Below are positions 33,421 through 47,683 of a DNA stretch of 64,000 nt, piece after piece. This stretch comes from Chrysomallon squamiferum. Lineage: Eukaryota > Mollusca > Gastropoda > Neomphalida > Peltospiridae. The notes under the pieces were generated by a model. That model searched no databases, was not told the DNA's origin, and saw nothing but the letters and a program-made list of their open reading frames with translations. The translations under genes were made by a program, and so were the position numbers. How positions within the stretch are numbered: position 1 is the first letter of the stretch; each line of letters starts with the position of its first letter. The stretch spans positions 2,743,197 to 2,807,196 of the forward strand of contig CM022675.1 of the NCBI GenBank assembly GCA_012295275.1, read 5' to 3'.

Positions 33421-33689
33421 CTAAACTGTAACAAGCACTTTAAAAATTCATAAGTTCACAAACTTTGTTAAGGCAGTTGTTACTTTTACTGCTGTTTATT
33501 TACCACAAGAATTTAAAACCTTAACGTTTATTTTTTCTCAGAAGAAACAAAAGTGTTCTAGAAGATATCACAGCTTCAACCCCTACCTTTTTTCCGTTGG
33601 TTTCTTCCTCTCGAGAACTACTGTCTGTCAAAACCGGCTTCTCGGGACTCGCAACTGTGACGTCAAACTGACACTGCAGACGATCAGAG

Positions 33690-33739
33690 CATTTTTTTTT
33701 TTTTTTTAGCTGTTAAAATTTTCGTTTCTTAAAACAAAG
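33690..33739 (+). other. Probable untranslated first exon of the RING gene
   Basis: Unique sequence ending AAAACAAAG is followed by GTAAGAA (donor at 33740). The acceptor TATTGACAG ends at 34826, two bases before the RING gene ATG. The exon start is not defined. A TGACGTCA-type site near 33658 could belong to its promoter. Confidence 0.5.
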
Positions 33740-33749
33740 GTAAGAAAAT

Positions 33750-33793
<44 letters not shown>

Positions 33794-34740
33794 GCTTCTG
33801 TTGTTGTTGTTGTATTGTTGTATTGTTGTTATTGTTGTTACTGTTGTTGTAAGATATTTTAAAATAAAACTTAGTCATGTAGGTGATAAAATGTCAGTAC
33901 ATAATGTTTGTTTTAATGTTATACTCATTAATTAGGGTGGAGGGTGTGGCTCTGTGGTCAGAGGAAAGTAGTGTCTGGCGAAGGGTTGTCGCATTTATCC
34001 TTCTCAAAGTCAGTTTCACGATTACTTTATCATAGGCCGTGCGTTCTGATTATCAAGAAAAGGTAGTCGTCACATATTCTTCCATTATCTATAAGTCCTT
34101 AAGATTTATATATGAATCCGTATAACTGCAGATTAAAACATGTGTAGAGTTCTCAGTCAGTAGCAATATTATTAGCTTATTATGAGATTTTTAGAACGTG
34201 GCTTTATAATCGTTACACTGAATACATTACTTCGCTGAACGTCACGTTTCTTTTATTGTACATGTTCGAGTTCGATCGGATGTGGGCTGGGCTACGTAGC
34301 AGGGTACGAATAGTGAAGTCGAAAATTTCCTTTCAGCATTCATTGACACGTCACAAATGTCTGTGTTGTTTGCTTGCTCTTTTGTGTGTTTTTTTTCTTT
34401 TCTTCATATAATTTTTACAAATGACCTTCAATTTTATACGAGTTAAATCTTCCCGTCGTCCTCCTTCTCAAATAAAAAGCGACGTCACAAGTTTGTTATT
34501 CACTTTTACAGTTCTTTTATTTTACAAATAAAATAAATGAATTAATAAATAGTTGATAAAATATATATTACAGTATTATATTCGCAAGGTTATATATTTA
34601 TTTTATCATTTCATTTATTTAATTAATTGCATATTCCGCTGACCCTTAAAAATAACTGGAATTAATGTTGAGTTTGTGTAAATTTTACCTCCTGTCAGTT
34701 GTTTTCAACTGCTGTTCTTTATTATCTCTTCACATTTCTT

Positions 34741-34771
<31 letters not shown>

Positions 34772-34774
34772 TTC

Positions 34775-34810
<36 letters not shown>

Positions 34811-34828
34811 GTCTTGCTATTGACAGAT

Positions 34829-35337
34829 ATGGCAACAGCTTCAAACTTCGATGAAAACATTTCGTGTTCTCTGTGTTTGGAAATGTTCGACAAGCCACGA
34901 GTTCTTTCATGTGGTCACTCGTTCTGTTCTAAATGCCTTCAGAATTTCATAAGTCATAATTACGACAACAACGACAAACAGATCAGTTGCCCTTTCTGCC
35001 GGCAGAAAGTCCACATCCCAGACAGCACGAAACCAGTGGAAACATGGGCAGCTCAGTTCTCTATAAACAAGTCACTGGTGGACGCCATTAATGATCGACT
35101 ACAATCAAAGTTTTGTGAGTCAACGTGTTGTGTTCAGATTCATTACAATAAAATAATTTTAGAAAGCTACAGTGATTATATTAACTAAGAATATTTTTGT
35201 CGTGTATTATCCATCGCAGCAGGCTCATAAGGAAACAGAGGACATTTTATTTACACCATTTTTTTATTTATTTTATAAAAGAAATTCTACAGCTCTTCAT
35301 ATTGTACCCAGATCTTTATTACAAGAATGAGTACTAG

Positions 35338-35410
<73 letters not shown>

Positions 35411-37067
35411 CATTACTATTATTATTATTAAATTAATCAATCAATTATTTATTTATTTATTTTATTTATTTATTTCAGCAAAAAAGGTAGATTACATTTC
35501 AGTTCTGAGTTCTGTTTCTGAGAGTCTCAAATCCTACAAAGAAATTCTTCAGACAGAGATGGATGATGAGATTGAGCAACTTCGCCATGCCGTCGACATC
35601 AACGTCGCGGACACTGCAGAAGAGGTCAGAAGGATTGGTAACACACTAATAACAGATTTCACAGCCGCAGTCCACAAAGAACAAGACAGATTAATAAGAG
35701 AAATAGAAAGATCTCAGAACTTTGTAAACTCAGAAATAAAAAAAATGTTTAATAATCATAAACATCTGATTGATGAAAATGAAAAATTGATAAAATTGGG
35801 GGACGATTTGTTGAAAAGAAAATCAGAGTCTGATATTAAAATTAATGTTTCAAAATTCATCAAACTTGATGTCACAACTTCCGACTTTCTGTCCAAATCT
35901 CTTTCTCAGATAGAAAAAGCAGAATTGAAAATAAATCTGAAAACATCTGGGAAAAAGAAAGAAATGTCAGTCCACATTGGAGAAATTATCACAAACGTCC
36001 AAACAGACACACAGATAGACAGACTAACAGACACACTCAAACACACAAACATCATTGACACAAAAACACAACTCAAACATGCACAGACAGACAGACCGAG
36101 AGACACACTCAAACACACAAACATCATTGACACAAAAACACAACCCAAACATACACAGACAGACAGACCGAGAGACACACTCAAACACAGAGACACCATT
36201 AACACAAAAACACAACACAAAGACGGACAGACAGACAGACTGAGAGCGACACTCAAACACACAGACACCATTGACACAAAATCACAAGAAAATGAACTCG
36301 ATCCTTGTCTGTTTTCTATCCTGGTGCCAGGTGAGGACAACAAACACATTGTTGTTAGTGATTCTAACAATAACTGTGTAAAACGTTTATGTTTGACATG
36401 CAAATCAGTGATAAATAAATACGTAACTTCCTCTGCACCACGCGGTCTTGCTGAACAACGTGATCAGCAGGGTGATGTTACTGTTGTTGCTGCTGCTGTT
36501 ATTGCTCTGCCAGACGAAAATCAAATTTTGTTTTTAAATTTGAAAAACTTCAAACTGATGAAAACTGTTATGACTGATAAAAAGTATTACTATGTATCTG
36601 TGTTACCCGGCAACCGTCTCGCGGTCACTGGGTTGTATAGTGGTCAGTACTTGGACATACTGACAGACAGTGGTCAGCTCATTAAGTCTATCTCCGCAGA
36701 TTTGATCGCGGAACCGTCTTGTCTCACAGTTTACGATCAATGTCTGATTGTTGTGTCACAACGAGAAAATGTCAACAGTTTAGTTTGTGTGACGTCATCA
36801 GGTGACGCCAGATGGGAGTCACGTGATGCAGACAGGCTAATAGACTTGAGAGGTGTTGCATGTGACAAGGAGGGGAATATTTTTGTTTGTGATTTTATGA
36901 GAGATTGTGTTGTTCAGTTGTCACGCGATGGTAACATTACACGTGACATCCTCACTTACCAGGAGGGACTGTCAGGACCTGAGTCTGTCTGTTGTCATGA
37001 CAACAAAATATACGTAGGAGAGCTCTTTACTGGACAAATACAAATATTTTCTTGGTGCAAAGACTAA
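34829..37067 (+). CDS. RING-type E3 ligase, TRIM/NHL-like, with coding minisatellite
   Basis: Predicted 624-aa protein from exons 34829-35114 and 35479-37067 (phase 1, donor TTTTGTGAGT, acceptor ATTTCAG). Residues 13-57 are a C3HC4 RING (C13, C16, C28, H30, C33, C36, C54, C57), expected to recruit E2 and transfer ubiquitin. A heptad-rich region (about 100-260) should form a coiled coil. Residues about 271-366 are four 24-residue Thr/Lys/His/Asp-rich repeats (DTLKHTNIIDTKTQ type). The C-terminal half has NHL-like blades (IVVSDSNNNCVKRL, GNIFVCDFMRDCVVQL, KIYVGELFTGQIQIF). I see no B-box zinc residues between the RING and the coiled coil, so this is not a complete tripartite motif. The ATG at 34829 follows a splice acceptor. 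A poly(A) signal lies at 37155-37160. Partners and pathway are unknown. Confidence 0.88.
35340..35478. repeat. ATT run in the RING gene intron
   Basis: Long TTA/ATT run followed by TTTA units that serve as the polypyrimidine-like tract before the acceptor at 35478. Confidence 0.9.
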
Positions 37068-37154
37068 ACTTCAGACTTTCTGCTAACTCAGTTTACCGTA
37101 AACAGTTTTGAAGTTGAAAGTCGATAGACATTTTTTTCTGTACACGAACTGACA

Positions 37155-37160
37155 AATAAA
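37155..37160 (+). terminator. Poly(A) signal of the RING gene
   Basis: AATAAA about 90 bases after the stop codon. Confidence 0.55.
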
Positions 37161-37961
37161 CAGAAAGTCAGTTATGTATTTATCATTTATTTATTAGCTT
37201 AGTTAATTTGTTGTTGTTTTTTGTTTTGTTTGTTTGTTTGTTTGTTTATTTTTAATTAATGTCTCGTTTAAAAATACTAAATTATAAAAATAAATTTCAA
37301 ACTATATTTTCACCCAGTTGTGTCGTTTAACTGACTCTCTCCTTTCTTACAACGAAACTATTCTAATATTTTGTAAAGTAGTTTATTTGAAAGAATGTTT
37401 AAAATATACTTGTACATACTCCATTATAATCAATTAAAATGCAATAAAATATTTATATGGTAATAAATGCAATTCTTGTCATATTTCTTTGAAACTTTGA
37501 CACTATTTTACATTGTTTCTTGATTTGTCTGTTATTATAGATAACTATATATTCACCTACCTGTATGTGTATCTGTTTGTCTGTATAATATAATGAATAT
37601 GGATAATATCAATAATATGGTACAAATAGTTCACTCTTGAGAGAGCATTATAATGAATTTATTATTAACAGCTAATACTGATTGTTGTTGAGGTCCATAT
37701 CGTACTCAACTATTCTTCTTTTTATTCTGCCTGACATGTTTTATATAATTCTCTCTTCAGGTATAAAGTTAATTTTAAAAGAGTTTTAAATGAAAAGAAC
37801 AAGCAATCAAAGAAAAGTAATGAAGAAAGCAAAAATCACACATACACACACAAAATAAGAGAAACAACTGCACAAAAGGAAATCGCTAAACTAAGAAAAG
37901 GAAAAACAGATTATCGATGTTTTTAAAACCTGACTAGGTATTAATCTGGGTGTTAGGGATC

Positions 37962-38099
37962 ATGTTTCTTCTTTTCTTTATTATGCACGTTCAGGTTAGT
38001 TTGAGAACGGAATCAATTCACAATATTCACAGAGGACAGGAACATGGAGGGACAAGAAAGAAAACTACATTTATTACTACTACTACGACGACGACGACG

Positions 38100-38142
<43 letters not shown>

Positions 38143-38216
38143 GTTCTGGACCAGTTTATTTATTATACAATAAGTACAATAATAATCAGAATATAACATT
38201 AACTGCAATAATTTGA
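37962..38216 (+). CDS. Possible small Thr-rich secreted peptide (doubtful)
   Basis: An 84-aa frame starts with a hydrophobic stretch resembling a signal peptide (MFLLFFIMHVQVSL) and continues through a poly-Thr tract encoded by ACT/ACG triplets (about 38077-38142) to NITLTAII. The Thr tract is a microsatellite, and a donor-like GTTAGT follows MHVQ. The frame may therefore be chance or only a first exon. No family recognised. Confidence 0.15.
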
Positions 38217-38446
38217 TCTAGAAACACAAGAACATACATACTGACATAGATAGACTCATATACAAAAATATTTGTATAGACACATATCTACATGCATACT
38301 AGTGCAATCCGATTATTCTTATTGTGCGGTCTACACATAAGAAAACTGTGTGAATGTGTTGGTGCGTTCATATTGTATGTGTGATTGTATGGTGTGTATA
38401 TACTGTATGTGTGAGTGTATGGGTGTGTTTATGTTGCATGTGTGAT

Positions 38447-38494
<48 letters not shown>

Positions 38495-38569
38495 ATGTGA
38501 TTGTGTTGAAGTGTCTATGTTGTATGTGTGAGTGTGTGGGTGAGTATATGTTGTATGTGTGAGTAAGTG

Positions 38570-38830
38570 TCTGCATGTGTGAGCTGTTTTCATGAATACT
38601 GCAGCATATTTTAGTACACATGAAAGAGATTTGATAAGCAGATTTTTGTTTAAAAAGTAATGGTTCGACTCTTGTAAACACTGAGCAAAGGATCTTTGCA
38701 AGGATGTTGTTACTGACGTGCGCGCCGAATGAACTGGAAATTAAATCGACACAGCGGCAGCTGCATGAGGTAAATGTCACGACGACGTTGTAAAGCAACT
38801 GTGAAGACCTTCACTTGTCAACGTAGTGAG
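38570..38830 (+). repeat. Dispersed 270-bp element with B-box-like motif, copy 2
   Basis: Partner of 31000-31275; GGTTCGACTCT at 38662-38672. Both copies share ACACTGAGCAAAGGATCTTT and ACAGCGGCAGCTGCATGA. Confidence 0.65.
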
Positions 38831-39498
38831 ATGTCTGTGAGACAGAGAACACGATGTTTTCAATATGTTTGTTTAACAACTGTTTAGAACTGGAGCAACG
38901 AAAACAACTGAATCATGCTTGGGTTTTATGAAAATGTAACACAGAAACACGATGATAAATGTTATTTATTAGTAGTAAAAATAAAAAGTAAAACAGAAAA
39001 ACAATGATAATGTTATTTGTTGTTATAACATTACAGCATAGAAAACCCTGATCATTTTTTTTTGGTGTTATAAAACTATAACACAGAGAAAAATGATAAT
39101 CTTGTTTGTTATTTGAAGGTAAAAGAGAAAAAGCATCATAATAATATTTGTTATAAAACCATGATAATTAATGTTTGTGTTATGAAAGTGTTATGTAGAA
39201 ATTTATCAAGATTTTATCGTGTTTAATCACATGAACACGTACCATGAATTTCACAATGATACTGGCTGGAACGAGAAATAAGGGAAACGTAACTCGCAAT
39301 GAATTCACTTCTACAGGAAACGTATACTGTCTTCATGTCTGTATGTCTCAGTACGTTTCTATAACAGAGCGTTTATAGCTCGTTTCAAATCATTTCGATG
39401 TTTAAGAAAAATAAACAAAGGTGAAACGAGTGATACTCAACTTTTATTTCTTTAACTTCAGCAACTGCTCCTTTTTCGATTAAAGTGATTGCCGTCAC

Positions 39499-39568
<70 letters not shown>

Positions 39569-40140
39569 TTGGTTGCTTTTGTTAATTTTGTATCGGTGAG
39601 GACATTATGAAGTTTTGTATCTAATGTCGACATTACGTAATTATGAAACTAATGCGGACATTACGTAGTCTGTATCCGATGCGGACTTTAATTCTGAATC
39701 TGATGTGAATATTGTACACTTTTGAAACTGTTGCACTTATTGGTTGAGGACTGATTTGTCCGGTATTTTACACACATAAAATCACAAGCATCAGGTTCTA
39801 ATAATTTCAGCTGCTTTGTACACTTACAGCTCTTTTTCGCCCTTTAAACAAAAATTGTTTCTGTGTTTCTTTCTCTAGTCTTCTTCTATTTGTTTTTACC
39901 TACCTGTTTTACTACTTCCGTCAGTCTCTCTTTATCTTTCTGTCTCTTTCTCTGTCCCTCTCCATTGCTGTATCTATAAGACTGTGTATATATCTGATAG
40001 TATGTTTCCATAACACCGTGTATGCATCTATAGGAGTGTCAAAATCTCTACTAGTATATATAACCATGTTTCTATATCTCTGTTAGTATCTATACTAGTG
40101 TGTTTATATCTTTAATAGTATGTACCGGTAATTATCTGTT
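38831..40140. other. Intergenic degenerate repeats
   Basis: Degenerate about 65-bp tandem repeat with ATGATAATGTTATTTGTT (38930-39200), ATT run (39500-39567) and degenerate about 38-bp units with GCGGACATTACGTA (39600-39715). No gene seen. Confidence 0.6.
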
Positions 40141-40465
<325 letters not shown>

Positions 40466-40633
40466 CCTCTTGTAGTTAGTTACTTTTCTGTTTCTAATTG
40501 ACTCGGACGTTTAGTTCATGTCATGTATACCATGTTTGAACGACATGGAGTTTGAATCAATATAACACAGAGGCATACAAGTTCTGTATTTCGTATAACC
40601 TTCTGCTACAAAGCTACGAGTATTTTTATAATT

Positions 40634-43600
40634 ATGATTACGTTTTGGGAACGTTCAAGCTGCTTGCTGCTAACTTTTCTCTGTTTTGCTGTATCAGACT
40701 ATACCAGTGGTCAGTATGTGAATATTTTTTGCTTTTATACATGATGTGATAATATAGATTATTATCTACTTCATACGTATTTAATCAAAATAATGTGTAC
40801 TTTACTCTGCTAAAGATTATGCATTGAAAATGTTGAATTATATACAGAACTACACCAGACACTTAACAATTATACAGAAATATTTTATAATGTTTATGAA
40901 TATATCTGAAAATTTATATTGTTATTATTAATGTGTTATATACACATCCACACACGCATACAGACACATGCACATATATAAACGCACATATATATATTTA
41001 ACGATAGATATAATAATAATGTTTTAATGAGTTAATAAAAGGAAATGTGATATTTTCAAATATTCTTTATAAAGTAATTTAAAATATTTTACAGTCTTTA
41101 TACAAATATGAATAAAAACAATTAACTAAAACAAAAAAAAGAATTTAAAAAAATTTAAAAAATGTATTAAAGTGTTTACCCACTTAGCTACCTTATGCAT
41201 AAGAAAAGTAAATATTTAATGTCATAAAGAAAATTCTCTTTAACGCTCACACACTGTGTCTGTCCTGAATGTAAATCAGTTCAAAATTAAAAAATAAATT
41301 AGCTGAAGTTTCACTCCGAATATTCTGAAGTTTATATAGTAGATAAATCATTCATGGGAGACATCATCCGCACAGAGCTGTTCCCCTCTTGCAAGAATTT
41401 GATCAGACACGATCTCTTCAACCTCTGACTAAAAGTTGCTGTGTGTATATTGTAAAATATATGTTTTTGTATCAACCACCCTTCAAACCGCCTTATCCAA
41501 AGACTGAAAACACAATCTGAAAGTGAATCGGTCTTAAAACATCCCTGGGATGATGCCGAAACTAAATCTGCCATCAAAACTTCTGAATATTCGGGGTGCT
41601 ACGAAATGAATTTCTAAGCCTCTTTTTGGAAATCAGCTCCGGTACTATATACCTCTCAAATACTACTACTACTACTTCTACTACTTCTATATAGAATCTC
41701 TCAGATGCTCTACACCTCTGACAACTGTGTGTGGTTTGCGATAATTCGACTATAATACTACTACTAGTTCTACTACTACTACAACTTCCACTAATAATAA
41801 CAACAACAACAACAACAATAATAATAATAATAATAATAATAATGATAATAATAATAATAACAGTAATGATTATGATAATTATTACTATTACTATCATTGT
41901 TGCACTCGTAGTTACTGTTGATGTTATTCTGTTCGTCATATTATTGTTGCTGTTGTTGTTGCTGATGCTTTTGTCGTTGATGTTGTTGTTGATGTTATTG
42001 ATGTTTTTGTTGTTGATGTTGTTGATGTTATTAACGCTTTTGTCGTTGATGTTGTTGTTGATGTTATTGATGTTTTTGTTGTTGCTGTTGTTGCAAGACT
42101 TCCACTGTGTAAGAGATGGACAAGACTGTCTAAACAATTCAAAGTGTTTGAGAAATGGCACGTGTCTGTGTGCTGACGACTACTCCGGCTACGACTGCGG
42201 CTTAGACAAGAGTGAGTATTAACTTACATAAGGTTACTCAGATAACTCAAACAGTCATACAGATACAGAAAGAGTACTAACTTACATAACTTTACACAGA
42301 TAACTCAAACAGTCATACAGATACAGAAAGAATCCACTGTTACACACAAAACTTTTTAGTGAACACTAAGCTATAAATACAGTAAATAGCAAGTAGTCAG
42401 CGAAACAGCTGTAAGTCCTCACTATTACATTTAACTTTAAAGGGAACTGAGATGTATATATAAATATACATTGAGTACATGCAACTGTTTATAGTGAGTA
42501 TTCAGTTATACATGCAACTGTTTATAGTGAGTATACAGTTATACATGTTACTGTTTATAGTGAGTATTCAGTTATACATGTAACTGTTTATAGTGAGTAT
42601 TCAGTTATACATGTAACTGTTTATAGAGAGTATTCAGTGTTACATATAACTGTTTATAGAGAGTATTCAGTGATACATGTAACTGTTTATAGAGAGTATT
42701 CAGTGATATATATAACTGTTTATAGAGAGTATTCAGTGATATATATAACTGTTTATAGTGAGTATTCAGTGATACATGTAACTGTTTATAGAGAGTATTC
42801 AGTTATACATGCAACTGTTTATAGTGAGTATTCAGTTATACATGTAACTGTTTATAGTGAGTATTCAGTTATACATGTAACTGTTTATAGTGAGTACTGA
42901 CTAATACATCTGTTTATAAATTCTTTGGGGTTTTTCTTTCTTTGCCTGTGCTCTTTAAAATTCTGTTATTCTTTATTTTTACATAACTAAATTTTTATTT
43001 TTGCCTGTCTGCCTCTTTTTAATATTCTATTACTTTATGTCTCTGTGTCTCTATGCATCTCTCTAAGTCTTATGTAATTTATTTATGTAAATTATTTATG
43101 TAAATGTTATACTGACAGGACTTGTGAACGTTGTCTTAGTCTAAGTCTTATGTAATTTATTTATGTAAATTATTTATGTAAATGTTATACTGACAGGACT
43201 TGTGAGCGTTGTCTTAGTCTAAGTCTTATGTAATTTATTTATGTAAATTATTTATGTAAATGTTATACTGACAGGACTAGTGAACGTTGTCTTAGTCTTA
43301 GTCTTATGTAATTTATTTATGTAAATTATTTATGTAAATGTTATATGACAGGACTGTAAATGGAACTTAGTCTTAGTCTTATGTATTTATTTATGTAAAT
43401 TATTTATGTAAATGTTATACTGACAGGACTAGTGAACGTTGTCTTAGTCTTAGTCTTATGTAATTTATTTATGTAAATTATTTATGTAAATGTTATACTG
43501 ACAGGACTAGTGAACGTTGTCTTAGTCTAAGTCTTATGTAATTTATTTATGTAAATTATTTATGTAAATGTTATACTGACAGGACTAGTGAACGTTGTCT

Positions 43601-46600
43601 TAGTCTAAGTCTTATGTAATTTATTTATGTAAATTATTTATGTAAATGTTATACTGACAGGACTTGTGAACGTTGCTCCCTGTACGAACGCGTCAGACAG
43701 CTGCATGTCTAAAGACGGAGTCTGCTACAACGACTCCGGACAGAAAGCGTGTTACTGTCCTCTTCACTTGCACGGCAGCCACTGTGAGCTGGAACGATGT
43801 GAGTTCTCTGTGACACATCGTCACTTTCTCATTTACAATTTTATACTTCGTGCAAGAGTTATTTCACTGATCCGGGATTCGTTTTTTTCTTCTTTTTCCT
43901 TTCTGATACAAGTCTTATTTCCGCAGTTAACCTGGAGTGTTCCGACAACTCTATGACAGTTTCTATAAACCCACCAGGACGTTTTTCTGGGATAATATAC
44001 GTAGAAGACTACAGAAACCACGACGAGTGTGTGTTCTCTGCGGACGTCAAGCATGGCTGGGTTCTTCACGTCAATCAGACTGACTGTGGTGGTATCTTCA
44101 AAAGTCAGGTAAGACTGAGTACAGTTTATCAGGTTGATATCGTTTGTTTTTCTTTCTTGATTCATCAATTCACCCACTATTCGTTCGTTCGTTCGTTCAC
44201 ATACTTGCTGACTGAAACTAACCTTTCATGGGTTTATTGTGCTCCTTTCTTTGTTTGTATATCTGAAAATTGTTCAGTTAGATAGTTTGTTCTTTGTCTA
44301 TTTCAGAGAGACAAAATCCCGAGAATTGTGGTCCAGTTCAGTAAAATCTACATGACTGCCCACGACTTGAGGATGAAAATCACGTGCGAGACGTCAGGAG
44401 TGATTCACATAATGAAGGATTTTGAAGACAGCTCGAATAAACGGTAACTCAAATAGTTACTATTGTCGCTACTACTAAATTACTTCTGCTGCAACTCTAC
44501 CACTGCTACTACTACTACTTCTACAAACAACTACAATAACAACCACTATTATTATTACTGATACCACCAGTGCTACTTCTTCTTCTACTACTGCTACTAC
44601 TCCTACTACAACTATTACTACCACTGCTTCTACTACTACTACTGCTACTAATAATAACTCTATTAGTATTGCTCCTAATAATAATAATAAGAAGAAGAAG
44701 AAGAAACAACAACAACAACAACATCAGTGATAGCTGCGACAGAGGTAAAGCATGGACGTTGTCATCACATTACATAACGATGTGCATCTGAGTAAGGAGT
44801 AATTCAAGTTTACGTTCGTGCACAAGCTAGAATTTCAGCTAAAAGAAGTCAGGTTTTCACGGTAAAACTCACGTGAATTTGTATAAATCTGACATAAAAT
44901 CGTTACAACACGACAAGATGTAGAAGCAGTTGAGGTACTGTGACTGAAAAGTAAACTGACAGGAAAACAAAGTAAACTGACAGTAAAATGAGATAAACTG
45001 ACAGTGAAATGAAATAAATCCACAGTAAATTCAAGTAAAGTGAAACATTGAATTGCAGTAAAGTTGAAATGACAGGTACATTTTATATGAGTCGACAGTA
45101 AAATACAGCAGTGAGGTGACAGTTAAATGTAGATTTATGCTCAGTGTAAAGTGTAACCTAAATATACAGTTGAGCTATCAGTAAAGTGTAGATCTGAGAG
45201 TAAAGTGTATGGTTGAGTTGACAGTAAAGTGTAGATCTAAGACTGAGAGTAAAGTGTATGGTTGAGTTGACAGTAAAGTGTATGGTTGAGTTGACAGTAA
45301 ACTGTCTGTGTTTCAGTTGACAGTAAACTGTATGGCTGAGTTGACAGTAAACTGTATGGTTGAGTTGACAGTAAAGTGTATGGTTGAATTGACAGTAAAG
45401 TGTCTGTGTTTCAGTTGACAGTAAAGTGTATGGTTGAGTTGACAGTAAAGTGTATGGTTGAGTTGACAGTAAACTGTCTGTGTTTCAGTTGACAGTAAAC
45501 TGTCTGTGTTTCAGTTGACAGTAAACTGTATGGTTGAGTTGACAGTAAACTGTATGGTTGAGTTGACAGTAAAGTGTATGGTTGAGTTGACAGTAAAGTG
45601 TCTGTGTTTCAGTTGACAGTAAAGTGTATGGTTGAGAAGACAGTACACTGTATGGTTGAGTTGACAGTAAAGTGTATGGTTGAGTTGACAGTAAAGTGTC
45701 TGTGTTTCAGTTGACAGTAAACTGTATGGCTGAGTTGACAGTAAACTGTATGGTTGAGTTGACAGTAATGTGTATGGTTGAGTTGACAGTAAAGTGTCTA
45801 AGTTTCAGTTGACAGTAAAGTGTATGGTTGAGTTGACAGTACACTGTCTGTGTTTCAGTTGACAGTAAAGTGTATGTGTTTCAGTTGACAGTAAAGTGTC
45901 CGTGTTTCAGGTTTATGATAAAAGAAAAGTCAGCTACGCCTGGTGTCGACATCGTCATCACACTGAAAAATGGAAGCCTCGTCTCCAACTCAGCAAAAAT
46001 ACCTTTAGACCAACAGCTCACCTTTCAAGTTATAGCAGGTGTGAGCATACGTTTACCGTCATCATCATCATCATCATCTTCGGCATCATTACTGTCATCA
46101 TCATAATATTCATAATTATACATATGCAGAGCGTGCGTGCGTGCACACGTATATCTGTATAAGTATTCAAATATGAATGTGTAAATGTGAGTATGTGTGC
46201 GTGAATGTGTGTCAGTATGTCTGTCTACGTCTTTATGTATGTATATGTGTGTACATGTGTGTATGTATTTGTCTGGTGGTATCTATGTGTTTATATGTGT
46301 ATATATTGGTATGTGTGTACATGAATGTATGTGTCTGTATGTGTGTAGGTATGGCTGTGTGTGTGTGTGTGTGTGTGCTGGGACTAGCTGTTATGAATCT
46401 TGCAGATGACACAACAAACTCGATGATTCGACTGGTGAACGGGTCAGACGAAAACGAGGGCAGACTTGAAGTATTTCACGATGGTCTCTGGGGAACTGTG
46501 TGTCAGGAGTATTTCCCAACCGAATTCGCTCAAGTCGTCTGTCGCCATCTTGGATTCAGCAGGTTTGGTTCTTCGTTTTATTTCTGGTTTAGACCGTATT

Positions 46601-46611
46601 ACTGCGCCTAT

Positions 46612-46642
<31 letters not shown>

Positions 46643-47638
46643 TTAACTCAGTGAATGATGTAGCAGAAGTAATGTGAATTACGAAACTAATTGACTGAGT
46701 GAATTAACATGTCTCAGTTAATTAACAAACTGAATTAACACACTAATTGTCTGAGTGAATTAGCACACTAATTGTCTGCTTCAATGAATACACTAACTGT
46801 CTAAGTGAAATAATACACTACTTGACTGAGATAATTAACATGTCTCAGTTAATTAATAAACTAAATGTCTGAGTGAATTAGCACACTAATTTCCTGAGTG
46901 AATTAACACACTAATTGACTGAGTGAGTTAACGCACTAACTGAGTTAACGCACTAACTGACTGAGTGAGTTAACGTACTAACTGACTGAGTTAACGCACT
47001 AACTGACTGAGTGAGTTAACGTACTAACTGACTGAGTGAGTTAACGTACTAACTGAGTGAGTTAACGTACTAACTGAGTGAGTTAACGTACTAACTGATT
47101 GAGTGAGTTAACGTACTGACTGAGTGAGTTAACGTACTAACTGACTGAGTGAGTTAACGTACTAACTGACTGAGTGAGTTAACGTACTGAGTTAACGTAC
47201 TGAGTGAGTTAACGTACTGAGTTAACGTACTGAGTTAACGTTCTGGGGTCTCGTGTCAGTGAGGCTGCGCAGTTGTACAAGGACGCTCGCTATGGGGAGG
47301 GGTCGGGACCGATCTGGACGGAGGGGCTGAGCTGTGTGGGAAGCGAAAAAGTCATCAACCAGTGTCCTCTTGTTGAGTGGGGGAACGTCAACTGTCACCA
47401 CAGTGAAGACGCTGGCATCAAGTGTTCACGTAAGTCGACTTCATCACTTTGTTAGTTCTAATGACGTGCAAGTAATTAGAGGAAATAAAAGCAATATGTT
47501 TCATAAATAATGTGTATGTGTTTATCTCTCTATCTATCTATCTGTCTATCTATCTATCTATATATTTATTTATCTGTCTTTCTGTATGTCTGTCTCTATC
47601 TAATTATCTATCTATCTATATATATATATATCTATCTA

Positions 47639-47683
<45 letters not shown>

